From: Collimonas sp. OK242
GTDB taxonomy: Bacteria > Pseudomonadota > Gammaproteobacteria > Burkholderiales > Burkholderiaceae_D
NCBI RefSeq assembly: GCF_900107095.1
Contig: NZ_FNOR01000001.1
Location: forward strand, 248,001-312,000
DNA: 64,000 nucleotides
Direction: 5' to 3'
Shown here: positions 17,257-26,038 of the stretch, piece after piece
Layout: each line of letters starts with the position of its first letter
How positions within the stretch are numbered: position 1 is the stretch's first letter
The notes under the pieces: model-generated
Databases searched by the model: none
The model's input: the letters and a program-made list of their open reading frames with translations, nothing else
Told to the model about the DNA's origin: nothing
Program-made: the position numbers and the translations under genes

Positions 17257-18462
17257 TTAGTGTGCTGCAGCTGCATTGTTATTGGCGGCGATGATGCTGG
17301 CGATACGCGCATCGGCTTCCTGGCCGCTCTTGTCGAAGACGTCGGTGGTATAGGCCGGCGCAGTACGCGCGGTGCCTGCGGTCAGCGAAGTGCCTTCGGT
17401 CTGGGCCACGTCGACAGTGACATCCATCGATACGCCGATACGCAGCGGATGGGTTTCCAGATCTTTCGGATCCAGCGAAATACGCACGGGAATCCGCTGC
17501 ACGATCTTGATCCAGTTGCCGCTGGCGTTTTGCGCCGGCAGCAGCGCGAAAGCCGAGCCGGTGCCGGCCGCCAGGCCGACCACCTTGCCGTGGTACTCGA
17601 TCTTGGAGCCGTACAAGTCGGATTTCAAGGTCACCGGCTGGCCGATCCGCATATTGTTGATCTGCACTTCCTTGAAGTTGGCGTCAACCCACAGCGCGTT
17701 CAGCGGCACGATCGACAGCAGCGGGGTGCCGGCAGCAACGCGCTGGCCGACCTGCACCGAACGCTTGGCGACATAACCGGTGGTTGGCGCCAGCAAGGTG
17801 GTGCGGGCCAGATTGATATAGGCATTGCGTAGCTGGGCAGCGGCGTTGAGCACATTCGGATGCTGGTCGACCGTAGTGCGGTCAGTCAATACCTTGTTCG
17901 ACGCCAGTTGCTCGCGGGTGGCCTGCAACGCGGCTTCCGCGCCTTGTACTGCCACTTTAGCGTGTTCCAGTTCTTCCTTGGATACGGCGCCGGTGCTGAT
18001 CAGTTGCGAGCGGCGCGCCAGATCCGAGCGCGCCCGTTCCAGTTCCGAAGTGCGGGCGATGACATTCGAAGCCAGGGCATTGTTGTTGACAAACAGCGTG
18101 CGCACCTGGCGCACAGTTTGCGCCAGCTGGGCTTCGGCTGAAGCCAATGCTACCTTGGCGTCGGCCTGGTCCAGTTCCACCAGCGGTTTGCCGGCCTGCA
18201 CCAGCTCGGTATCGTCGGTGTTGATGGCCAATACCGTGCCGCCAACCTGCGGCGTGACCTGGACCACGTTGCCGCCGACATAAGCGTCGTCGGTGCCTTC
18301 GTAGTGGCGGGCATAGATGAACCACCAGATGCCATAGGCGATCAGGACAATGATAAGCGCGATAGTGACGCCGATCAGCAGGCCGCGGCGTTTGCCGTTG
18401 CCGGCGACAGGTGCCGGCGCAGCGGCGGATGGTTCTTGTGGAGTTTGATTTGGTGTTGTCAT
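17257..18462 (-). CDS. emrA: EmrA-type membrane fusion protein
   Basis: Periplasmic adaptor of 401 residues linking EmrB to the outer-membrane channel. A Pro/Ala-rich cytoplasmic leader is followed by one membrane helix (about 28-50), a biotinyl-lipoyl half-motif around GTDDAYVGGNVVQVTPQVGG (about 55-74), a long coiled-coil hairpin (about 110-215) and a second lipoyl half plus beta-barrel domain (PTTGYVAKRSVQVGQRVAAGTP). The C-terminal 50 residues are Ala/Asn-rich and probably disordered. It lies 54 bp from the outer-membrane gene and 87 bp from emrB in the same direction. Confidence 0.93.
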   Translation of the reverse strand: MTTPNQTPQEPSAAAPAPVAGNGKRRGLLIGVTIALIIVLIAYGIWWFIYARHYEGTDDAYVGGNVVQVTPQVGGTVLAINTDDTELVQAGKPLVELDQADAKVALASAEAQLAQTVRQVRTLFVNNNALASNVIARTSELERARSDLARRSQLISTGAVSKEELEHAKVAVQGAEAALQATREQLASNKVLTDRTTVDQHPNVLNAAAQLRNAYINLARTTLLAPTTGYVAKRSVQVGQRVAAGTPLLSIVPLNALWVDANFKEVQINNMRIGQPVTLKSDLYGSKIEYHGKVVGLAAGTGSAFALLPAQNASGNWIKIVQRIPVRISLDPKDLETHPLRIGVSMDVTVDVAQTEGTSLTAGTARTAPAYTTDVFDKSGQEADARIASIIAANNNAAAAH

Positions 18463-18516
18463 GATGCGGGTTTCGCAATAAGTGAACGGTTTATTTAGTG
18501 GATCAGTCAGCAGTTA

Positions 18517-20046
18517 TCAGTTTGCCGTGCTTGCCTGAGGGCTGGCAGAGCTTGCCGCGGTGCTGGCATTAGCGGCGGCAGGATTGAGCCCCTCGGCCGT
18601 AGCATCAAAGCCGCCACCCAGCGACCTGATCAGGTTGACGCGCAAATCGGCTCTTCGGGCGCGCACGTCAAGTTCGGTTTTACGCTGCGCCAGCCAGCCG
18701 ATTTGAGTGCTTACCACTTGCAGCATGTTGCCGGTGCCGACCTGTTGCCGTTGCTCAGCCAGTTTCATGCCGCGTTCGGCTGCATCGACTGCCGCCTGTT
18801 GATTCTTGTCCTGCATTTCAGCGGCATGCAGCGATTGCACGCTATCCGCTACTTCATGGAAAGCGTCATTCAGCGCCTGGTTATAAGTTGCCACCGCGCC
18901 GTCATAGGCTGCGACCCGGCCCTTGAGCTGGGCGCGCAATGCGCCGCCTTCGAAGATCGGCAAATGGATCGCCGGACCGATGCCGACTACCTTGCTGCCC
19001 TGAGTCAGGAACTGTGAAAAACCGAGGCTGGAAAAACCGGCCATGGCTGACAGGTTGATGTTCGGGTAGAACTCGGTCTTGGCGACCTTGATATCGCTTT
19101 GCGCGGCCTCGACTTGCCAGCGTGCGGCGACCACGTCAGGGCGCCGTCCCAGCAACCCCAGCGGCAACTGGTCAGGCAGGGCAATGCTGCTATCCGCAGG
19201 CAGCGTCGGCACCGGGATTTTCAAACCGCGATCGGGACCTTGTCCCATCAGCGCTGCGATCTGGTTGCGGGTCAGCGCGATCGCTTCCTGCCATTGCGAC
19301 TGCTCTGCACGCAAATTAGCCACCTGTTGCCGGCTCTGTTGATTATCGGTTTGCGTATCGAGACCGGCGGCGAAGCGCTGCTGCGTCAGCTTGTCCAGCT
19401 TGTCGCGCAATGCCAGCTGTTGATTGCTCAGGTCCAGTTGCGCATACTGGCGTCCCAGTTGCAGCCAGGCTTTCGAGATGCCCGCAGTCAGCGCCAGGCG
19501 TGCCGCGTAGTGTTCGGCTTCCGCGGCTTTGCTTTGCGATATCGCGGAGCTTAGCTGCGCGCTGTGCTTGCCCCAGAAATCCAGGTCGTAAGAAAAATTC
19601 AGCGCGGTTTCATAATCCGTCACATACATGCCGCCGAATGGCGGCGGGTAAATGCTGTTCTCGGTGAAGCGCTGGCGGGTTGCCGACAGACTGGCGCCGA
19701 CCTGCGGTTTACTGCTTGCGCCAGCCGCTTCCACCATGGCGCGCGATGCTGCTATGCGGGCGGCGGCGGCTTGCAGATTGGGATTGCCTGCCAGCGCTTC
19801 GTCGACCAACTGTTGTAGCTGGCTGCCGCCTATGCTGCTGACCCAGGAGCTGGCTGGCCACATGCCGCCTTGTCCAGGCAAGGATGATGTCGATGCATAG
19901 TCGTCCGGATTGTTGGAGTGGGCAGTACTGTGGATGCCGCTGAAATTGGCGCAAGCGGCCAGCAGTAGAGCGGCGGCGCTGATGGCAAGGCGCTGGGTGC
20001 CGAGTTTTGGCAAGCGGCGTCGGGCTGGAGATGGATGAGAGTTCAT
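18517..20046 (-). CDS. Outer-membrane efflux lipoprotein, NodT/TolC-like
   Basis: Outer-membrane channel of the RND/MFS efflux outer-membrane factor family. From ATG 20046 it has 509 residues and starts with a basic n-region, a hydrophobic stretch and the lipobox LLLAACAN, so the Cys is lipidated. Two OEP repeats follow, with helical signatures such as ALAGNPNLQAAAARIAASRAMVEAA and ALNDAFHEVADSVQSL. NodT-type features include LGLLGRRPDVVAARWQVEAA. An upstream in-frame start at 20109 would put 21 extra residues before the signal and is rejected. Second gene of the operon after the marR gene, so it supplies the channel for EmrAB. Confidence 0.92.
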   Translation of the reverse strand: MNSHPSPARRRLPKLGTQRLAISAAALLLAACANFSGIHSTAHSNNPDDYASTSSLPGQGGMWPASSWVSSIGGSQLQQLVDEALAGNPNLQAAAARIAASRAMVEAAGASSKPQVGASLSATRQRFTENSIYPPPFGGMYVTDYETALNFSYDLDFWGKHSAQLSSAISQSKAAEAEHYAARLALTAGISKAWLQLGRQYAQLDLSNQQLALRDKLDKLTQQRFAAGLDTQTDNQQSRQQVANLRAEQSQWQEAIALTRNQIAALMGQGPDRGLKIPVPTLPADSSIALPDQLPLGLLGRRPDVVAARWQVEAAQSDIKVAKTEFYPNINLSAMAGFSSLGFSQFLTQGSKVVGIGPAIHLPIFEGGALRAQLKGRVAAYDGAVATYNQALNDAFHEVADSVQSLHAAEMQDKNQQAAVDAAERGMKLAEQRQQVGTGNMLQVVSTQIGWLAQRKTELDVRARRADLRVNLIRSLGGGFDATAEGLNPAAANASTAASSASPQASTAN

Positions 20047-20157
20047 GTCGATGTTGATGTGACTGGTTGGTTTAGCGGCCATGGATAGAGCGACTACGAA
20101 TAACACCAAGAAGGCCGTTTGCTTAAAAGTAATATTGAATAAATTAATCTTGCATAG

Positions 20158-20661
20158 TCAATGTGTTTTGTCTGGTGGCGCATTAGAAACATTGCTCGCC
20201 AACAAGCGCCTTAGCATCGATTTCAAAAAGCCGATTTCTTCCGCGCTAAACTCTGAAAAATGTTTGTTCAGTACGCCGCAAAATGCCTGCGGCATCAATT
20301 TCGACAACGCCACGCCATCTGCAGTCAGATGCAATTTCATCAAACGCCTGTCGTGCGCACATGGCTCACGCTTGATCAGGTCGCGCGCTACCAGGCGGTC
20401 GATCATGCGCTTGGTAGAGGCTGCATCGGTATACGTCTCACGCGCCAGATCGGCTGCAGTTGAATATTTTCCCGTTGATAACATCAGGAGAATGGCGCCT
20501 TGTGCATGGGTTATCCCGTATTGCGCCAGGGATTCATCCGAGCTTTTGACCAGCATGGCACGCGAGCGGGCCAATAAATAGCCTATGCTTTCCTCAATCT
20601 GATAGGTATCCAGAGTGAATAGTGGTGGTGGATTGCTCACGATGTCTTCAACTTTTTTCAA
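20158..20661 (-). CDS. MarR-family transcriptional regulator of the efflux operon
   Basis: Winged-helix repressor of 167 residues. The DNA-binding domain spans about 55-120: STAADLARETYTDAASTKRMIDRLVARDLIKREPCAHDRRLMKLHLTADG carries the recognition helix and the wing with conserved DRR. Flanking helices form the dimer interface. The start is uncertain: TTG at 20661 or GTG at 20640, neither with a strong ribosome binding site. It is the first gene of the operon with the outer-membrane protein, emrA and emrB, and a palindrome 25 bp upstream of the start is an evident autoregulatory operator. Ligands, probably phenolic or lipophilic compounds as for MarR/EmrR, are inferred. Confidence 0.92.
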   Translation of the reverse strand: MKKVEDIVSNPPPLFTLDTYQIEESIGYLLARSRAMLVKSSDESLAQYGITHAQGAILLMLSTGKYSTAADLARETYTDAASTKRMIDRLVARDLIKREPCAHDRRLMKLHLTADGVALSKLMPQAFCGVLNKHFSEFSAEEIGFLKSMLRRLLASNVSNAPPDKTH

Positions 20662-20685
20662 CTTGGTGCTTACTTTAAAGCATTA

Positions 20686-20710
20686 ATATTCATTGCCTAG
20701 GCAAGAATAT
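20686..20710 (-). promoter_or_regulatory. MarR-type operator upstream of the efflux operon
   Basis: A perfect 12-bp palindrome TTGCCTAGGCAA (20693-20704) flanked by ATATTC (20686-20691) and GAATAT (20705-20710), with one unpaired A between the left arm and the core. The core is nearly identical to the TTGCC-GGCAA core of E. coli marO. Position just before the regulator gene supports autorepression. Confidence 0.85.
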
Positions 20711-20755
20711 ACTGCAAAATAAAATTCCTTGCTGACGACACTCTAGAATTGTTGT

Positions 20756-22165
20756 TCAAATCTTGCCGGCGGCTTCTTCGTCCGGGGCAGTTGCAATGGC
20801 GGGCAATTGCAGCAATACGGCCAGGCCGCGCTGCTGCTCGCCGGCGGCCAGCGTTACCGTGCCTTGTGCTGCGATCACAATTTCCTTAACGATGGCGAGG
20901 CCGAGGCCGGTGCCATCCTGGCCTGGCGCCGCGTTACGGAAAAAGCGCTCGAACACGCGGTTGCGCACCTCGGCCGGAATGCCCGGGCCGTTGTCGCTGA
21001 CGGTGATGTCGACTTGCTCGTGACTGGCCGCGATGGCTACGGTGACCTTGCCGTTGACGGGGGTATAGCGGATGGCGTTGTCGACCAGGTTCATCATCAT
21101 GGCGGTGAACAAGGCCTCGTTTCCCATCACCCAGGCGTGCTGTATTTTGGTCTCAAGTCCAAGGTCGATATTCTTGCGCTGGGCCAGGTCGACAATCTCT
21201 TCCAGCACAGCTGCCGAGACCGCCATCAAATCTACCGGCTGCCTGAGGAATGCCGTGGTATTGGAGGCTTCGGCCTGCGACAACAGCAGCAACTTGTTGG
21301 TCAGCTCGGTCATGTTGCGGCTGCTTTCCTGCATCGCTTGCAGCACTTCGCTGCGCCGGTTTTCATCGTTCAGGCGTCGGGCAAACTGGATCTGCGAATC
21401 GAGCAAGGTCAGAGGCGTGCGCAATTGATGGGCGGCGTCCGTGATGAAGCGCTTTTGTGCCGCTACCTGTGTGTTCAGGCGCTGGATGGTCTGGTTGATG
21501 GCTTCGACGATAGGCCGCAGTTCCAGTTGCAACTGGCCAGCCTTGATCGGCGACACAGAAGTTGAATCGCGAGAAGCCAGCTGATCTTTCAAGTGCATCA
21601 ACGGCCGCAGCTCCATGCTCAGGCCAAGCACTACCAGTAGCGCTGCCAATAACAACATGGCGATCTGACGGTGCAGGGAAGGGCGCCACAGGTCCGCCAG
21701 CATCTGGTCATGGGCGCGGGTGGTCTGGCCCACCAGGACGGCAATCTTGTGCAGCTGGCCCGCGTTGTACAGCGTGCGTACCTGGCTGACCACGCGCAGC
21801 ACCTGGCCATGGTAGTCAATCGTGCGGAATGCCGGCGTGCTCAGCGGAAAGCGCAGCGCCTGCGGAAAATCGGGGCGGCCGGCCAGCAAGCTGTCGTGGT
21901 CGGTAATCACCTGGTAATACACCTGGTCCTGTTCCGGCGAGACCAGCGATTCCAGCGCCGCCGGCGGTATGCTGGCATGCGGTACGCCGTCCAGCCATTG
22001 GATCTCGCCGGCAATCACCTGCGCCGACGCCAGCAACGCATGGTCTTGAACCAGATCCGCGGTCTGCCGCGCGCTGCGATACGACAGCGCGGCGCTGATG
22101 GCGACAAACAAGGTCAGCGGAATCAGCAACCACAACAGTAAGCGCAGGCGCAGGCTGATGATCAA
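20756..22165 (-). CDS. Sensor histidine kinase, TctE/QseC-like
   Basis: Inner-membrane kinase of 469 residues with helices at about 7-27 and 165-185 enclosing a periplasmic sensor domain of roughly 135 residues. HAMP-like sequence follows, then the HisKA site AAHQLRTPL (His near 245) and the ATPase motifs NLVDNAIRYTP, DNGPGIP and GTGLGLAIV. The start is TTG at 22165 overlapping the stop of the response regulator gene by 3 bp, so translation is coupled. The 2CSK-type N-terminal domain resembles tricarboxylate sensor TctE, but the neighbour is a NitT/TauT-type importer, so the signal is unknown. Confidence 0.9.
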   Translation of the reverse strand: MIISLRLRLLLWLLIPLTLFVAISAALSYRSARQTADLVQDHALLASAQVIAGEIQWLDGVPHASIPPAALESLVSPEQDQVYYQVITDHDSLLAGRPDFPQALRFPLSTPAFRTIDYHGQVLRVVSQVRTLYNAGQLHKIAVLVGQTTRAHDQMLADLWRPSLHRQIAMLLLAALLVVLGLSMELRPLMHLKDQLASRDSTSVSPIKAGQLQLELRPIVEAINQTIQRLNTQVAAQKRFITDAAHQLRTPLTLLDSQIQFARRLNDENRRSEVLQAMQESSRNMTELTNKLLLLSQAEASNTTAFLRQPVDLMAVSAAVLEEIVDLAQRKNIDLGLETKIQHAWVMGNEALFTAMMMNLVDNAIRYTPVNGKVTVAIAASHEQVDITVSDNGPGIPAEVRNRVFERFFRNAAPGQDGTGLGLAIVKEIVIAAQGTVTLAAGEQQRGLAVLLQLPAIATAPDEEAAGKI

Positions 22166-22836
22166 TTGAGGTCTTTCTTTTTAAGTAAATAACCGAGTCC
22201 GCGCAAGGTCATGATGGCGGCCTGGCAGTGTTCCAGTTTCTTGCGTAAGCGGTGGATATAGATTTCAATCGCGTCGGCGCTGGGTTCGTCATCGAGTCCG
22301 AATACGCCATCCATCAAGGCGCTCTTGGAGACGGTCTTGCCTTGTTTTAGCATCAGGATTTCGAGTACGTCATGCTCGCGTCCGGGCAGCGCCAGCAACT
22401 GGCCGGCAATCGAAAATTGCCGCGTGTTGCTGTCATAGCGCAGGTCGGCGCAATGCATTTCTGCTGCCTTGTCGGGCGTTTGACGGCGGATCAGGGCCTT
22501 GATCCTGGCCACCAGTTCGCGCACCTCGAACGGCTTGACCAGATAGTCGTCGGCGCCGGCGCCGAGGCAATCGACTTTCTCGTCAATCGAGCCGCTGGCG
22601 GTGAGAATCATGACCGGTACGTTGTTATGCCGCTCGCGCAAGCGGCGCAAGACGCTTTTGCCGCTCATTTTCGGCAACTGCAGGTCGAGCAAGACCACAT
22701 CGTAGTTTTCGCTTTGCAGCAGGCGGTCGGCGGCTTCGCCATCGGTGGCGACATCGATGGTGAACTTGTCTTCCTTGAGTATCTTGCTTAGCCATAGCGC
22801 AAGCGGCGGATTATCTTCGATCAGGAGTAATTTCAT
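22162..22836 (-). CDS. OmpR-family response regulator, TctD/QseB-like
   Basis: Response regulator of 224 residues from ATG 22836 (MKLLLIEDNPPLA); an in-frame ATG ten codons upstream adds an unusual leader. The receiver has ED near residues 7-8, phospho-acceptor Asp51 in VVLLDLQLPKMSG and Lys near 101 in VKPFEVREL. The winged-helix output domain ends TLRGLGYLLKKKD. It is cotranscribed with the kinase gene, and its promoter faces that of the ABC importer across about 130 bp, so control of the importer is plausible. Confidence 0.92.
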   Translation of the reverse strand: MKLLLIEDNPPLALWLSKILKEDKFTIDVATDGEAADRLLQSENYDVVLLDLQLPKMSGKSVLRRLRERHNNVPVMILTASGSIDEKVDCLGAGADDYLVKPFEVRELVARIKALIRRQTPDKAAEMHCADLRYDSNTRQFSIAGQLLALPGREHDVLEILMLKQGKTVSKSALMDGVFGLDDEPSADAIEIYIHRLRKKLEHCQAAIMTLRGLGYLLKKKDLN

Positions 22837-22997
22837 GGGAGCATGGGTAAATTTGTTATGTTGCACTGCAAGTTAAATAACACGAATTTGGAAAGCTGGA
22901 TGAAAGTTAGCGCACTCTAGAATACGCTCAAGACTGGAACAATGGCACCCGCCACATGTATCCGGTCATTATCCCAAAAATAAATGGAGACAACACA

Positions 22998-24014
22998 ATG
23001 CATACCCTCATCCGTGGATCACTGATTTCCGCTTTGCTCGTCGCTGCCGGTGTGGTTGGCGCAAGCCAGGCAATGGCAGCCGATTCAGGAAAAATCACTA
23101 TCATGGTCGGCGGCATCACCAAGATGATCTACCTGCCGGCCAAGCTCACCGAGCAGCTGGGGTATTTCAAGGAAGAGGGACTGGATGTCGAGCTGCAGTC
23201 GCAGCCGGCTGGCGTGGATGCCGAGAATGAGTTGCTGGCTGGCGCAGTTCAGGCGGTAGTCGGCTTTTATGACCATTCCATCGACTTGCAAAGCAAGGGC
23301 AAGGAAGTTACCGCGATCGTGGTTTTCGGCCAGGTTCCCGGCGAAGCCGAAATGGTGGCGACCAAATCCGCCGATTCCATCAAGAGCATGGCAGACGTCA
23401 AAGGCAAGACGTTGGGGGTGACCGGACTCGGTTCATCGACCAATTTCCTGACACAGTATCTGGCTGCCAAGCAAGGCATTACTTCCAGCCAATATTCGGT
23501 GTTGCCTGTGGGGGCCGACAATACTTTCATCGTGGCGATCAAACAGGGCCGTATCGACGCCGGGATGACTACCGAACCGACCATTTCGCAGCTGCTGAAG
23601 ACTGGCGAAGCAAAGGTTCTGGTCGACATGCGTACGGTCGAAGGCACAGTCAAGGCGCTGGGCGGCATGTATCCTGCATCCAGCCTGTACGTTCAACGTC
23701 CATGGCTGAATACGCATAAGGTGGAAGCCGCCAAGCTGGCGCGCGCCTTCGTCAAGACGCTCAAATTCATCAATACTCATAGCGCTACGGAAATCGCGGA
23801 CAAGATGCCTAAGGATTACTACGGTAATGACAAGGCTATGTATGTACAGGCCCTGCAGAATTCCCTGCCGATGTTTTCAGCGGACGGCAAAATGCCTGCC
23901 GGCGGCCCGGAAACAGTACTGTCGGTTCTGTCCGGGTTCAATCCGAACGTCAAGGGCAAGCATATCGATCTTGCTAAAACCTATACCAACGAGTTTGTCG
24001 GTCAAGCCAAGTAA
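22998..24014 (+). CDS. ABC transporter substrate-binding protein, NitT/TauT type
   Basis: Periplasmic binding protein of 338 residues. ATG 22998 is chosen because GGAG lies 9 nt upstream and the signal peptide begins there: basic start, hydrophobic core SLISALLVAAGVVGASQ and likely cleavage after AMA. The mature part follows the NMT1/THI5-like fold, with KMIYLPAKLTEQLGYFKEEGLDVEL and DVKGKTLGVTGLGSSTNF visible. Family ligands include nitrate, taurine, other sulfonates and thiamine precursors; nothing in the sequence picks one. It is followed by its ATPase and permease and lies divergent from a two-component system. Confidence 0.9.
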   Translation: MHTLIRGSLISALLVAAGVVGASQAMAADSGKITIMVGGITKMIYLPAKLTEQLGYFKEEGLDVELQSQPAGVDAENELLAGAVQAVVGFYDHSIDLQSKGKEVTAIVVFGQVPGEAEMVATKSADSIKSMADVKGKTLGVTGLGSSTNFLTQYLAAKQGITSSQYSVLPVGADNTFIVAIKQGRIDAGMTTEPTISQLLKTGEAKVLVDMRTVEGTVKALGGMYPASSLYVQRPWLNTHKVEAAKLARAFVKTLKFINTHSATEIADKMPKDYYGNDKAMYVQALQNSLPMFSADGKMPAGGPETVLSVLSGFNPNVKGKHIDLAKTYTNEFVGQAK

Positions 24015-24106
24015 GGCTGATAGCGCACAAGCTTAACAACTAAGAGCTTAGCAACAATCAAGTGAGTGGACCGGGGTCGCGTAGCGGCTCCGGTGACGAG
24101 ACTCGC

Positions 24107-24130
24107 GCCAACCGAACACTTCGGGTTGGC
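24107..24130 (+). repeat. Intergenic hairpin in the ABC importer operon
   Basis: GCCAACC (24107-24113) pairs with GGTTGGC (24124-24130), extended by GAA/TTC with a bulge, in the 143-bp gap between the binding-protein and ATPase genes. Such hairpins commonly protect the highly expressed upstream cistron from 3' decay; there is no T run, so it is not a terminator. Confidence 0.6.
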
Positions 24131-24157
24131 TCCGATGTAGACAAGAAGGAAATTCAA

Positions 24158-25015
24158 ATGACTCAAGCAACGATTCAGGCAACATCGGCAACAAACACGC
24201 AAGCTGCGGCATCGTCGTCAGCGCCCCAGGTTTTACGGGATACGCCCGCCATCGAATTACGCAACGTTTCCTGCCGCTTCATCTCCCCCGACGGCAAGGC
24301 CACGGTGGCCTTGCGTGATTTCACCATGAGCGTGGCGCGCGGCGAGTTCGTCGCTATCGTAGGGCCAACCGGCTGCGGTAAATCGACGACGCTGAGCATG
24401 ATCACCGGGTTGCTCAAGCCGACCGTGGGCGAGGTGCGCATCATGGGCGAACCGGTCAGCGGCATCGATCCGCGGATTGGTTTTGTATTCCAGAACGATG
24501 CGGTATTCCCTTGGCGCAGCGTGCTGCACAACGTAGCAGCCGGACCGCTGTTTCGTGGCAAGCCGAAAGACGCTGCTTATGCCCTGGCCGAAGAATGGAT
24601 ACGCCGTGTCGGCCTCGACAAGTTCGCCAATCACTACCCGCATCAATTGTCCGGCGGCATGCGCAAGCGCGTCGCCCTGGCGCAGACGTTTATCAACAGC
24701 CCTGAGATCCTGTTGATGGACGAACCTTTCAGCGCGCTCGACATGCAGACCCGCACCCTGATGCAAGACGAGCTGCTGCAATTGTGGTCGTCGCAAGCCG
24801 GCTCGGTGGTATTCGTCACCCATGATCTGGAAGAGGCGATTGCGCTGGCGGACAAGGTCTATGTCCTGACCGCGCGTCCCGCGACCTTGAAGAGTGTTTA
24901 CGAGATCGATCTGCCGCGCCCGCGGGTGATGTCGGAAGTGCGCTATGAACAGCGTTTCATCGATATCTCGCGCAAGATCTGGGCCGATCTGCGGGAAGAA
25001 GTGCACATCAGCTAA
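24158..25015 (+). CDS. ABC transporter ATP-binding protein, NitT/TauT type
   Basis: Cytoplasmic ATPase of 285 residues energising the importer. ATG 24158 has AAGGAA at good spacing; the longer upstream frame crosses the intergenic hairpin and is rejected. The first 35 residues are Thr/Ala/Gln-rich and poorly conserved. Walker A GPTGCGKST (about 69-77), Q-loop FQNDAVFPW, signature LSGGMRKRVALAQ, Walker B ILLMDEPFSALD and H-loop VTHDLEEAI are all intact. The FPWRS after the Q-loop is typical of the SsuB/TauB/NrtD group. Confidence 0.93.
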   Translation: MTQATIQATSATNTQAAASSSAPQVLRDTPAIELRNVSCRFISPDGKATVALRDFTMSVARGEFVAIVGPTGCGKSTTLSMITGLLKPTVGEVRIMGEPVSGIDPRIGFVFQNDAVFPWRSVLHNVAAGPLFRGKPKDAAYALAEEWIRRVGLDKFANHYPHQLSGGMRKRVALAQTFINSPEILLMDEPFSALDMQTRTLMQDELLQLWSSQAGSVVFVTHDLEEAIALADKVYVLTARPATLKSVYEIDLPRPRVMSEVRYEQRFIDISRKIWADLREEVHIS

Positions 25016-25101
25016 TCCTTGGCTCTATCCATTTACATACCGTCGCCTGGGTTGCGATCGATAGCAATAGCAATCCAGGCGGAAGCAAAAAGGCAATTAT
25101 C

Positions 25102-25956
25102 ATGAATCAAGTACAAGCAATCGACAAGCTCAGCGCTGCCAGCCTGGCCGCAGTCGAACAAGAGGCGCAACGAAAAATCAAGCAACGCTATTGGCTGGTG
25201 ACGTCGCTGCGCATCGCCATCCTGGTGTTTACGCTGGGCGGCTGGGAGCTGGCGGCAAGACTGCACTGGATAGATCCATTTTTCTTTTCACAACCTTCGC
25301 TGATCGTGGTGCAAATCTATGACTGGATCATGGAAGGCACCTCGCAAGGTCCGTTATGGACCCAGGTGCTGGTGACCCTGGAAGAAACCGTGCTGGGATT
25401 CCTGATCGGTGCAGTGGCCGGCGTTATTTGCGGTATTTTGCTAGGCCGTAACAAATTGTTATCCGATGTCTTCAGCATTTATATCCAGGTTGCCAATTCG
25501 ATTCCACGGGTTGTGCTGGGCTCGATTTTCGTCATCGCGCTGGGTCTGGGGATGGCCTCCAAAGTTGCGCTGGCGGTGGTGATGGTGTTCTTTGTGGTGT
25601 TCGGCAATGCCTTCCAAGGTGTGCGTGAAGCGGACCGTTACATGATTGCCAATGCGCAGATTCTCGGCGCGTCGCCGCGCCAGGTCACGATGTCGGTGGT
25701 GATTCCTTCCGCATTGAGCTGGATCCTGGCGAGTCTGCACGTGAGTTTCGGTTTTGCTCTGGTGGGCGCGGTGGTGGGTGAATTCCTCGGCTCCAAGCAA
25801 GGTATCGGTCTGTTGATATCAACAGCACAAGGCGCTTTCAATGCCAGCGGCGTGTTTGCAGCGATGATCGTGCTGGCGGTGGTGGCTCTGGCTGCGGATT
25901 ATTTGCTGACGACCCTGGAAAAACGTTTGCTTAAATGGCGTCCTGTGGCATTCTGA
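25102..25956 (+). CDS. ABC transporter permease, NitT/TauT type
   Basis: Inner-membrane permease of 284 residues with about six hydrophobic segments, the first near residues 35-55. The binding-protein-dependent transport signature EAA loop appears as ADRYMIANAQILGASPRQVTMSVVIPSAL (about 176-204), which contacts the ATPase. The first 30 residues are charged and cytoplasmic. It ends the three-gene operon and is followed by a strong terminator. Substrate unknown, as for the binding protein. Confidence 0.92.
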   Translation: MNQVQAIDKLSAASLAAVEQEAQRKIKQRYWLVTSLRIAILVFTLGGWELAARLHWIDPFFFSQPSLIVVQIYDWIMEGTSQGPLWTQVLVTLEETVLGFLIGAVAGVICGILLGRNKLLSDVFSIYIQVANSIPRVVLGSIFVIALGLGMASKVALAVVMVFFVVFGNAFQGVREADRYMIANAQILGASPRQVTMSVVIPSALSWILASLHVSFGFALVGAVVGEFLGSKQGIGLLISTAQGAFNASGVFAAMIVLAVVALAADYLLTTLEKRLLKWRPVAF

Positions 25957-25980
25957 GTTCTAGCAGTGTCTTAAGGTTGC

Positions 25981-26012
25981 GGCGCATCGTGTTCGATGCG
26001 CCGTTTTTTTTT
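25981..26012 (+). terminator. Terminator of the ABC importer operon
   Basis: A perfect 9-bp stem GGCGCATCG (25981-25989 with 25994-26002), TGTT loop and a 9-T run. It lies between the permease and the converging metallophosphoesterase gene. Confidence 0.95.
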
Positions 26013-26038
26013 GCCCTCGATTTTGCTCAGAGTCTTGC

